A stretch of DNA of 64,000 nt, taken from positions 42,246,838-42,310,837 of the forward strand of contig NC_074712.1 of assembly GCF_947242115.1 (NCBI RefSeq), in the 5' to 3' direction. Shown piece by piece: positions 45,490 to 54,820 of this stretch. The DNA is from Biomphalaria glabrata. Its lineage: Eukaryota > Mollusca > Gastropoda > Planorbidae. Below the pieces are notes generated by a model that saw only the letters and a program-made list of their open reading frames with translations, was not told the DNA's origin and searched no databases. The position numbers and the translations under genes are program-made. Numbering within the stretch: position 1 is the stretch's first letter; the number at the start of each line of letters is the position of its first letter.

Positions 45490-45772
45490 ATTTTTTTTGT
45501 CTGAAATACAATCACCAAAGAGATACAAGACACCGATAGCAAAGACAAACAGACACAAACACTCTTTTGTTCCTCTGGCAATCAAATCATTACATGTGAG
45601 CAATCTGGTATAAACTTTGTCACATGTAAATTATGAGTGAGTCTGGTGTGAATATACACTTTGGTTTCTTATAGTTATAATGTTTTTTGTTTGGTGTAAT
45701 GCACAAATAGTAAGACAAGTTTCCTTACGGATAATAAAGATTATTATTATTATTATTATTATTATTATACAA
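45490..45772 (+). mobile_element. LINE 3' end with ATT tail
   Basis: The plus-strand frame RYKTPIAKTNRHKHSFVPLA ending in a stop resembles the C-terminus of CR1-like LINEs. It is followed by a ~190-bp 3' UTR, TTTCCTTACGGATAATAAAG and (ATT)n. 5'-truncated. The opposite-strand frame at 45391-45603 is its shadow. Confidence 0.6.
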
Positions 45773-45782
45773 ATTTCACCAT

Positions 45783-46062
45783 TGAAAAATATGTCTAAGC
45801 TTATGTAAGTGGAATAACTTTATAATCATATCTCCCATTAATATATGAATTATTTCCCTTTTACGATATCAAATACAAAAAAAAAAAAAAAAAATTACCA
45901 CTAATTAATTGACTGATTTTTCTTTTTTTTAAAAATTGATTCATGTTTTGTCAGGTACAATAAATACTTGTGTAAAATTTCAACCTGATTCGAAAATGGG
46001 TGTGTGGGAAGTAACCTGTACAAACTTTTGACCAGACAGAGTTGATATAAGCTTGGTAAAAA
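45783..46062 (+). repeat. Family E, copy 4
   Basis: ACCACTAATTAATTGACTG, TTTCAACCTGATTCGAAAAT, CCTGTACAAACTTTTGACCA and GAGTTGATATAAGCTTGGTA in E order. Confidence 0.65.
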
Positions 46063-46102
46063 AAAATAATCGTTGTTGTTACATAAATGTCGTAAAACAT
46101 TA

Positions 46103-46456
46103 ACTGATAGATAGTGAAGGTCTATATTTCATGATCTGATAGATAGTGAAGGTCTATATTTCATGATCTGATAGATAGTGAAGGTCTATATTTCATGATC
46201 TGATAGATAGTGAAGGTCTATATTTCATGATCTGATAGATAGTGAAGGTCTATATTTCATGATCTGATAGATAGTGAAGGTCTATATTTCATGATCTGAT
46301 AGATAGTGAAGGTCTATATTTCATGATCTGATAGATAGTGAAGGTCTATATTTCATGATCTGATAGATAGTGAAGGTCTATATTTCATGATCTGATAGAT
46401 AGTGAAGGTCTATATTTCATGATCTGATAGATAGTGAAGGTCTATATTTCATGATC
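46103..46456. repeat. 32-bp minisatellite, 11 copies
   Basis: Unit TGATCTGATAGATAGTGAAG plus GTCTATATTTCA, with no visible variation. Such homogeneity means recent expansion. Confidence 0.97.
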
Positions 46457-46562
46457 TTGTACAAAGATTGACACTTTTCAGATCTGTGAGAGGTAAAACC
46501 ATCAGAAGAGCTTTGCTGAACTGGTGCGGACGTGATAGAGCCTGGATATGATGCCATGGAAA
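46457..46562 (-). CDS. Possible first exon, weak
   Basis: On the minus strand an ATG at about 46560 (TTTCCATGG) opens MASYPGSITSAPVQQSSSDG and continues HRSEKCQSLYK until it enters the 32-bp minisatellite. A CCAAT-like CTGATTGG lies just upstream. No donor is convincing and the Ser-rich composition is not conclusive. Confidence 0.25.
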
Positions 46563-46807
46563 GCCAATCAGATCGCTGTCTTTTGTTATTTGTTATCAAT
46601 GTGAGGAGCGAAACACATCGCACCTCATTATTTAAACAATCGTCATTCTCGAGCTGGTTTCTTTTTTAACTGGATAGTGTTTCGATCGACTACGCATTTT
46701 GTCAAGAGTGTGGGATTTAACAAGTAGGCCGAAAAAAAAAGAAAAACAATCAAATTAGAAAAAAACTGATATTGATATTTGATATTGATAAAAGGGAGCG
46801 CACTGTT

Positions 46808-47043
46808 TAATTTCTACCATATTTATCTAAGTGCAAGTTTTATCTCCCCTTTTAAATATATTACAAAATTAATTACCACTAATTGATTTACTTCAAGTTT
46901 TTTTTATTGATTCATGTGTTGCTATTGTCAGTAAATAATTGTGTACAATTGAAGCTTGATCATAGAATGGCAAGTGGGGAAAAAAGGGTAAAAGAATCAA
47001 CCCAGACAGACAGACGGAGTGTGTTAATATAAGCTTTGTAAAA
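46808..47043 (+). repeat. Family E, copy 5
   Basis: TTACCACTAATTGATTTACT, GAAGCTTGATCATAGAATGG, a CAGACAGACAGACGGAGTG run and ATATAAGCTTTGTAAAA in E order. Confidence 0.65.
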
Positions 47044-47102
47044 ATGTGTCAACTTTAACGAATCCGTTAGTGTTGCAGCTCAATTTAGAAACCATAATTA
47101 TT

Positions 47103-47255
47103 TATCTTATCTTATGAAATGCAGACGTTTCTTCAAAAAAGAAGTTTACGTCCTACGCGTCTTCCTAGATCAGTCTAGTCATGCATGTTAATCAATTACT
47201 TAAATTCATTGGTGTTCCTGGCTGACTCAGGCAACCCATTCCTATATTGTCGTAC
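47103..47255 (-). mobile_element. LINE family Q 3' end, copy 3
   Basis: Minus-strand match to the Q 3' UTR and extreme C-terminus. The (ATAAG)n tail appears as TTATCTTATCTTATGAAATG. Confidence 0.7.
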
Positions 47256-47590
47256 ATCAAGTCTCCAACAAGAACGCCACAATAGTTGTGTTTGTTTGGA
47301 ACTTAAACATGAAATAAAAACAACATCATAGTTTAGAAGCAATCCATTTATTATTCAGCAATACATTTGTATGCATGAAAAGAATAGCCTTCTGAAAGTC
47401 GTGAGCTCAGAAATGGTCTAAATTAGCTTGAAAACAAAAATGTGCCAACTAAAAAATAATCAAAATCGATGAATGCTGAAGTGAAATAGTTTTTGTAATG
47501 GCCATTTTTTTTTTTCATTGAGTGATTGAAAAGAGTTTACTGTTTGGGACTTTGGCTCTAATTCAGATTGTTTTCTTTTTTATGGTAGAG

Positions 47591-47690
47591 CAGTAGCGTA
47601 GCTAGGGATATGAGGGGCCTCTGCATTTTGACATTTAACATCATGAGTAATCATGACATGAGATAATGTACTTCATATGTCTCAATTCCA
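47591..47690. mobile_element. hAT MITE half-copy (family of 51258-51469)
   Basis: CAGTAGCGTAGCTAGGGATA then GGGGCCTCTGCATTTTGACA and AACATCATGA equals the reversed right half of the MITE at 51258-51469. The other end is missing. Confidence 0.6.
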
Positions 47691-48156
47691 ATAGATACAG
47701 TATATAAGTAAAATAAGCTAAAATAATCATTAGGACTCTTTAATGGAAGAATACCATGGCTTATTGGCGAGATAATATAGAAATGGTAACTCTCAATTCA
47801 TATTGCCTCAAATGATTAAAATTTTACTGAAACTGAATTAAGCCACAAAATTGATGCCTCATTTTTTTTTTATTAGGTTAAAAAAAAGAATTAATAAAAA
47901 AAATATTTAGGGCAGATAATAATTAAATAAAATTTGGCTTATTTACATAAATAAAAAAAAAAAATCGTTATTTTTTATACTGAGTCACATATTTTTGTAT
48001 GCATGATAATTTTGGTAAATGTTAGAAATATAAGATATTTTATGTATTTGTAAATACGTGTGTAATTGAAATACAAGCTAGAGTGTTTGTTTGTCTGTGT
48101 GTGTGTGTGTGTGTCTGCATGCGAGTGTAGTTGTTGAGAAAGTGTATATGAATGTT

Positions 48157-50654
48157 TTAGTTTCTTGAACTGGTGCTCAAAGTCCTGATTGGCGTCCACA
48201 TGGCACTACCGAATGGGTCATGGCCATGGCCTGCCTCTGTTTCGCTGAGCATGGGGGCTGTGGGCTGGGTTTGGTAGTAGCCTCTGGTGTAGGATGGGAT
48301 GTACCTGTTCTCAGGTGTACAGGTGGGCAGTTCTGGAGCTCTGCTGCCACTGCCGGTTCTATCCGCAGAATCGTACTCTCGGAGAATCCTATTGGTTCAG
48401 ACAGTTTGATATAAACATTAAAGTGTATAAGAGAAGGAGAGAGAGAGAGAGAAAGAAAAGATAAACAGAGAGTGAGAGAGAGAGAGAGAAAAAGAAAAAG
48501 AGAGAGAGAAAAAGAGAAAGAGAGAGACAGAGAGAAAGAAAAGAGAGAGAGAAAAAAAAAGAAAAAGAGAAAGAAAAAGAGAAAGAAACAAGTTTTCTCA
48601 ATTCTACTAAAGTAATTTTCTAGAGATCAAATGAGTTGTTGTTTTTTTTTGTTGAGTTTTTTTTTTTTTTTAAATGTCAAAACAATAAATATTATTTAGA
48701 TGAAAATATTTTGTTTATAATTAGTGAGTCTAAATGGATTATACATTTTAACAACAATGTAAATATTTATAAATCGTATTAGAAAATTATATTTGATTAC
48801 TTTTCGTTTATTCTTCAAGTATTCTGTTTAAGCTTGGATTTTTAAAAAAAATATTTTGATTAAAAGTAATCTATTTACTATTTCCGGGACGCCCTCGGCA
48901 GGCGACCTGATTACATTGTGACATTATTTTAAATTACATATTCTTTTATCAGTTTATATTATTTCTAAGCATGCACCTAATAAGTTTATAATCGTCAGTC
49001 ACATACCTAAAAAACTCCCCATCTTCACTCTGCAGAATGACAATTCCTGGTTCTATTTCTAGGGCGTACAACGGCTTGACAGTTTGGCTGGACAGAATCG
49101 TTCGTGAAGGTAGAAGCTTCTGCTCAGTCTCTCCGCTAATGTTTAAACAAATAAATACAGTCGTGTCACTTTAATACGTTTGTCATTATTTATGTGAATA
49201 TCTAAGAAAACATGTGGACATCATGAAGCAACTTTATGCCACTGTTTCATTTACCTGCAAGGCCATGTCCACAGCCAGTAGAGTAGAAACATGAACAACG
49301 CCGAGATCACAAACGCTAAGAAAAGATTGCCGAAGCTGAAGGTGCCAATTCTGAAACTGGAAGTGAAATGTAATTTTGTTAGCAACAGTATACATTTTTC
49401 AATTAAAAGATAAAACAAAACAAATTATTTAATGTATAAATATAACGACATATTTAAGCAGGACGTCTGGACACTTTTACTCCAATGGACTGGTGTACTT
49501 TCTAATCAATATATTGCATCTTTTGATGTTACGTAACAATAGGTTAATTAAGAAATTAAGAATCTTAAAAAAAATAACTTATCATTGTTTAGACTGTTAA
49601 AGGAAAATCTCAACATTTTATTGGCAGTATGGACGCTATGTTCTAGAGCAGCGGTTCTCAACCTTTTAAGCTCGGCGACCCTTTTTACAACCACACACTC
49701 TTCCGCGACCCCCACCCATTTATCGATGGTCTTAGGCGACCCCTGGTAAATCGTTAATCGACCCCCAAAGGGGTCGCGACCCACAGGTTGAGAACCCCTG
49801 TTCTAGAGTATTCTACACTCTACATTGTAAAACACAACATTGATGCAGATAATAATAGAACATCCCAGAACAAGAAAAAATATTAAAATATTTATAGAAA
49901 AAAGAAAAGTCAATGGATAAGATTTTAAGGTTCAGCAAACTGAAGTACCAATTTATAAAGTGAGCAAACAGAGCGTCATTTGTCCGCTTAGAGAAGCTCT
50001 GTATCATTTATCCGCTTAGAGAAGCTCTGTAACGATCTTCATCTATGTAGTTATAGTTTTAGCATGGGACAGAAAGCATCGTAGGTTGATTACATTGCCG
50101 TCAAAGCACAAATTGTCAACGCCTTTTTTTATTTAGCGTTACGTCAAAAAGATGGTGAAAAAAGACGAAGGGCGTCGAGCCCCTGCTGACATCACTCCTT
50201 CTGAATCTACGGACTGGAAAGCAATACCATATCATTGTAGCAGTAGTGATGACAGACATACGTGTGTTTGTCTACTGTCTGCTCTTTATGAACTATAAGA
50301 GGGGAATGGGACAGGCTGGACTTATAGAGAGATGATTCTAGCATAATTAATTGAAGTATTTGATTGTGGATATTGTTTTTAGTAATATTAGGAACATGTA
50401 CACCTAGGATCTATATAAAGGCTTGTAGTTTATGAATAAAATTTGTTTCTCTTAGTTGCTGAACAAAGAGTACGAGTTTGTTCATGAGGCAGTCATGTGG
50501 TGAGAGGGTGAATGAAAGAAACTGTATGAAAACATGACTGATACAATTTGAGCACTGGTAAAGTATTACATCTCCCCAAAGAAATAATAAAGGTAGTTCA
50601 TTATAGGTAACTTGTTTAGAGACCTGACCAAGCCACTTACTCTTCCATGTCCAT
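48157..50654 (-). CDS. Four-exon gene: 158-residue single-pass membrane protein with PTAP motif
   Basis: Minus-strand join: 50654-50641, 49356-49255, 49135-49007, 48388-48157. Every intron is GT-AG (donors GTAAGT, GTAAAT, GTATGT; acceptors CACTTCCAG, AACATTAG, GAACCAATAG) and all phases agree, giving 159 codons with stop. Residues 1-15 are MDMEDFRIGTFSFGN. A transmembrane helix spans about 16-36 (LFLAFVISALFMFLLYWLW). Then follow a hydrophilic segment with KPLYALEIEPGIVILQSEDG, and a tail rich in Tyr, Pro, Ser and Thr (RYIPSYTRGYYQTQPTAP; PTAP at 124-127) ending TLSTSSRN. PTAP is the known binding motif for TSG101 of ESCRT-I; a role in sorting is inference. The family is not recognised. Intron 1 (1,284 bp) holds the hAT MITE at 49649 and intron 3 a GA repeat. 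The antisense frame at 48220 is a shadow. Confidence 0.8.
48430..48590. repeat. GA-rich microsatellite in intron 3
   Basis: Irregular AGAGAGAAAGAAAAAG purine run inside the last intron of the 48157-50654 gene. Confidence 0.95.
49641..49648. repeat. 8-bp target duplication, left
   Basis: TTCTAGAG, repeated at 49801-49808 around the MITE. Confidence 0.9.
49649..49800. mobile_element. 152-bp hAT MITE with SPIN-like ends
   Basis: Terminal inverted repeats CAGCGGTTCTCAACCT and AGGTTGAGAACCCCTG (15 of 16 pairing) and perfect 8-bp duplications TTCTAGAG place it in the hAT superfamily. On the minus strand the end continues GTGGGTCGCGACCCC, TTTGGGGGTCGA and AGGGGTCGCCTAAGACCATC, which as I remember it closely follows the end of the SPIN non-autonomous elements. 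It lies in intron 1 of the membrane-protein gene and has no coding capacity. Confidence 0.9.
49801..49808. repeat. 8-bp target duplication, right
   Basis: TTCTAGAG, identical to 49641-49648. Confidence 0.9.
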
Positions 50655-50879
50655 GTTGAATGAATCTGTGCTTACTGATATGTTTTAAAAAGAATGTTGA
50701 ATGTACAGTTAATCCTGCACCTAAAAATACATTAACAATACACACTCAATGACCAAAAGACACATATCAGATACACATACACATTAAATAAAACAGTTAA
50801 CAAGTTACTGATCAAAATAGAGAGAGGGGAAGCGCAGGGTGCTGTAATGTTAAAGGTATAGCATATAAAAAATATATAA

Positions 50880-51240
50880 GCTGAGTTATAAATTACAGCT
50901 TACACGTTAAGTAATATGTTACATGTTAATTTACAAGTTAAGTTGTAACAAATTAACAAGTTAAGCTAAAAGTTAAATTATAAGTTACACGTAAAGTAAA
51001 AGTAAAGTTAGGTTACAATTTAAGTTATAACTTACAAGTTTATTTTTAAGGTAAGTTATAAGTTACAGAGTAACAATTTATACATCGAAAGTTAAGTTAT
51101 AAGTTACAAGTTTTAAGTTTACAAATAAAGCTATAAGTTAGGTTATATTTTACAAGTTAGGTTGTAAGTTACGTTTTAAATTACAAGATACGTTAAAAGA
51201 TTCAAGTTTAGGCTTTGGTTTGTGCTATACGTTATAAGAT
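50880..51240. repeat. Degenerate AAGTTA-type repeat
   Basis: GTTATAAGTTACAAGTTAAG-like words recur without a fixed period for about 360 bp. Confidence 0.75.
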
Positions 51241-51257
51241 ACATGTTTAGGTTTAGG

Positions 51258-51469
51258 CAGTGGCGTAGCTATGGTGGGGGGGGGGGGGGGGAAGGGGCCA
51301 AATTTGAAAATCCTTCCGGGCCTCCACTTTAGGGGTTCCCCAAACGAGTGTCCGAAATTTTCACATTAAATATTACGCCATTATCTCTTGTCATGATGTC
51401 GAACGTCAAAATGCAGGGCCCCTAAAGAGGTCAAGCCCCCAGGTCCCCCAATCCCTAGCTAGGCCACTG
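51258..51469. mobile_element. 212-bp hAT-type MITE with 8-bp duplications
   Basis: Ends CAGTGGCGTAGCTATGG and (reverse complement of the right end) CAGTGGCCTAGCTAGGG are near-identical inverted repeats. Perfect 8-bp flanks GGTTTAGG lie at 51250-51257 and 51470-51477. A G run of about 17 sits inside the left end. A related half-copy is at 47591. Confidence 0.85.
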
Positions 51470-51574
51470 GGTTTAGGTCTGTGTTTCAAGTTATAAAATA
51501 CAAGTTCCACGTTGCGGCTAAACAAAATATTCACTAACACACCACAAGCATCACACTCGTTATATTAATCTTAT

Positions 51575-51815
51575 GTACTCACTAATGTACTCACTAATGT
51601 ACTCACTAATGTACTCACTAATGTACTCATTAATGTGCTCATTAATATACTTATTAATATACTCATTAATGTACTCATTAATATACTCACTAATGTACTC
51701 ACTAGTATACTCACTATGATGTACTCATTAATGTACTCACTAATGTACTCACTAATGTACTCATTAATGTACTCACTAATGAACTCACTAATGTTCTCAT
51801 TAATGTACTCACTAA
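51575..51815. repeat. 12-bp minisatellite ACTCACTAATGT
   Basis: About 20 copies with ACTCATTAATGT variants. The open frames on both strands follow from the 12-bp period. Confidence 0.95.
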
Positions 51816-51819
51816 TCCA

Positions 51820-52715
51820 CAAATACGATCACTTTATTTAGGGTTGTTCCATCCCACATCCCCAATGCAACCCAAAACTTCACACATTTACAATGCACTC
51901 CCCACTCCATGAACTATTTTACCCACAGAGTCTCTCCAATATCATGAACAGAACAAGGAACATCCTTTGAATGAAGACAAAACTAACGCACGTTCACCCT
52001 AACCCTCTGACTTCCACCAGAATATCTAGCAACAGGATTCAAAAGATTTATTGATATATTGATATGAGTAATTGATAACATTGAATGGATAATTAGCCTA
52101 CTAACAAATTAATAAACTAATTAGACACATACTATTTTGATGTGGTAGTCCATGTTAGATCGGCTCACACTACACAGATATAAACTTACAACTTTTCATA
52201 ACGCCGTCTGGATATTGACTAAAGTGTCAACAGCTGTACCTCACTGATTGTACACATACGTGCACGCACTAGCACGCACGTCTAGCCTACACACCTAGTT
52301 CTGGACGTCTAAAACAAATGAAGTTTAATTTTGTGAAAAGATAATGAGGTGAAAAGAGTAAATATGAAATAATTTTTTTTCTTAACTTTTTTATATTCAT
52401 CATTTTAATAAAATTATAGTTCAACCTATAGACCTGTGTAAGGGTTAAACCTACTGACTTATACGAAAAAATTTCACTCTTTGTGCTATGTTTGCATTTT
52501 TATAATGGACGCATTTATTTTTGGTCAATAATAAAGTCTAAAAAAGGAGGCCGGCGTCTGAAGATTTGTTATGTAAGAAAGCACAAAAATATTGAAATGA
52601 AATTACAGGCGCAGAGTTTTCTTGACTTCATGGATTCTACTTTCGAGGAATAGCTGTACCTTAGTTTTCAAAAAAATATGAAAAAAATACTCCGCGCTTT
52701 TTTTAGCAACACGGG
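51820..52715. other. Intergenic, nothing recognised
   Basis: No supported exon or repeat. Confidence 0.4.
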
Positions 52716-52717
52716 TT

Positions 52718-53497
52718 ATATTATAGTTACATCACCACCATCATAGTTACATCACCACCATCATAGTTACATCCCCATCATCATAGTTACACCACCACCA
52801 TCATAGTTATAACACCACCATCATAGTTGCATCACCACCATCATAGTTACATCACCATCATCATAATTATTTCACCACCATCATCATAATTATTTCACCA
52901 CCATCATAGTTACATCACCATCATCATAATTATTTCACCACTATCATAGTTACATCACCATCATCATACTTATTTCACCACCATCATAGTTACATCACCA
53001 TCATCATAATTATTTCACCACCATCATAGTTACATCACCATCATCATACTTATTTCACCACCATCATAGTTACATCACCATCATCATAATTATTTCACCA
53101 CCATCATAGTTACATCACCATCATCATACTTATTTCACCACCATCATAGTTACATCACCATCATCATAATTATTTCACCACCATCATAGTTACACCACCA
53201 CCATCATAGTTATAACACCACCATCATAGTTGCATCACCACCATCATAGTTACATCACCATCATCATAATTATTTCACCACCATCATCATAATTATTTCA
53301 CCACCATCATAGTTACATCACCATCATCATAATTATTTCACCACCATCATAGTTACATCACCATCATCATACTTATTTCACCACCATCATAGTTACATCA
53401 CCATCATCATAATTATTTCACCACCATCATAGTTACATCACCATCATCATAATTATTTCACCACCATCATAGTTACATCACCACCATCATAGTTATA
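52718..53497. repeat. ~780-bp minisatellite with higher-order units
   Basis: The base unit is ~20 bp (CATAGTTACATCACCACCAT). From about 52850 a ~41-bp dimer appears in which CACCATCATCATAATTATTT and CACCACCATCATAGTTACAT alternate. A run of several units from the start of the array recurs near 53190-53290, a block duplication. Confidence 0.95.
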
Positions 53498-53642
53498 TGT
53501 CCAGTATTGGGAAAAACTGAGCACGTCATCGTAGCGCATCCAGAAGTCGAAACTTTTCCTATCCTTTAAATCATTTAAAGCGATACTGAAAAGAAAGATG
53601 TGATTTGGGAAAATGATTATTATTAAATAATTATAATAATAA

Positions 53643-53935
53643 AGCTTGTCTTCGAGTCCGAATATTAATGAGGAATGCAGTATTTCCCGTGGCTACACAG
53701 CCCCAGCTTCGACCTACACACTTTGCCACATCCGCTACAGACATAACCATTGTCCGCCGGTAGTCGATTTAAATATTTTTTTTCGCCATCTACGTCTGTC
53801 CTTGCCAATGTATTTTCTTCTGGCCTCAAATGTATATTCTGCGGCCTTTGTTAGTGATCCTCCAGCTGATTCGTTCCGAAGCTGCATGCAGCCAAGTGCT
53901 CTCTTCTATGTCAGTTCAAGCAAGTTGGCCGAATA
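53643..53935 (-). mobile_element. LINE 3' fragment, zinc-finger C-terminus (copy 2)
   Basis: The minus strand reads CGKVCRSKLGLCSHGKYC near 53680-53740, a C2H2-like finger, then a stop and a short ATT-rich tail toward 53620. Related to 28600-28905 and 29751-30123. Confidence 0.7.
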
Positions 53936-54469
53936 ATAAAAAATGTTTTGTAAAATGCGAATTTTCTTGTTATGTTTCTCTACTGTGTTTGGGGGGAATG
54001 GGGGGTATTGAATCTGGTTAAGATTTGTTACAGAGGGGGAGGGGGATTTAAAAAGTGATATTTGGCTTTACGTAATATCCCAACTTTCCCTTCAATAAAA
54101 AAGTATTAAATAAAGGGGAATAAGTACCTTACAACATTTCACACAAATATGAATGTTTCTTAGAGTCGTCTCTCTTCATTTGTATTTATTCGCTGTCCTA
54201 GCTACCAAACAAATTATTGTTATTTTAAATTATCGTAATAAAAAGCTTCTATGTATTGATAAAAACGTAATAATAATTAAAAGTTATTATACCACCCAGA
54301 GATTTATATATTTTAAACTATTTGTTGACATACTAGTTACATATTAAATTTATGACTTGGACTATATTTTGTACATGTAAATACGTGATGTTATCATTGT
54401 TTACAACGTTGTGCCTAGGCAATAGGAATAAGAACTGTGTTGTTTAAATTTGAAGTCTACTTCAGTACT

Positions 54470-54820
54470 TGGATCTATATTAGATCTGCTTTAGAATGTT
54501 TAGTCCTATTATTGAAGGCCAATGAAGGAAGAATATAGTTACATATATTTTACATATCTGTACGAATTTGACATTAAATCTAGACTACTAGAAAAAATAC
54601 TAGATTTAACTAGATTATAGATGTTGAGGAAACTAACAATAACTATAACATGTCGTCGAATGATGTGATAAAAAGTGTAGCGAAAAGACTGTAAGTAGAC
54701 TTGTGTGACTTGACGTTAAAGTCAAGTTAAAGTAGATTTTATTATATTTTATATATTTATTAAAATTAAATAATTAGAGTCTCAGTCTAGATCTAGACTT
54801 TTTAGTTCGCTCCAATTAAT
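54470..54820. other. TAGATC/TCTAGA-rich zone around an initiating exon
   Basis: AGATCTGC, TCTAGAC, CTAGATT and TCTAGATCTAGAC words cluster before and after the exon at 54650-54690, as they do upstream of the 31056-32031 gene. Confidence 0.5.

Noticed and set aside
51571-51841. Frames of Ser/Leu/Met repeats on both strands
   Set aside because: 12-bp minisatellite artefacts.
51991-52008. Telomere-like CACCCTAACCCT
   Set aside because: Only about two units; not an interstitial telomere array.
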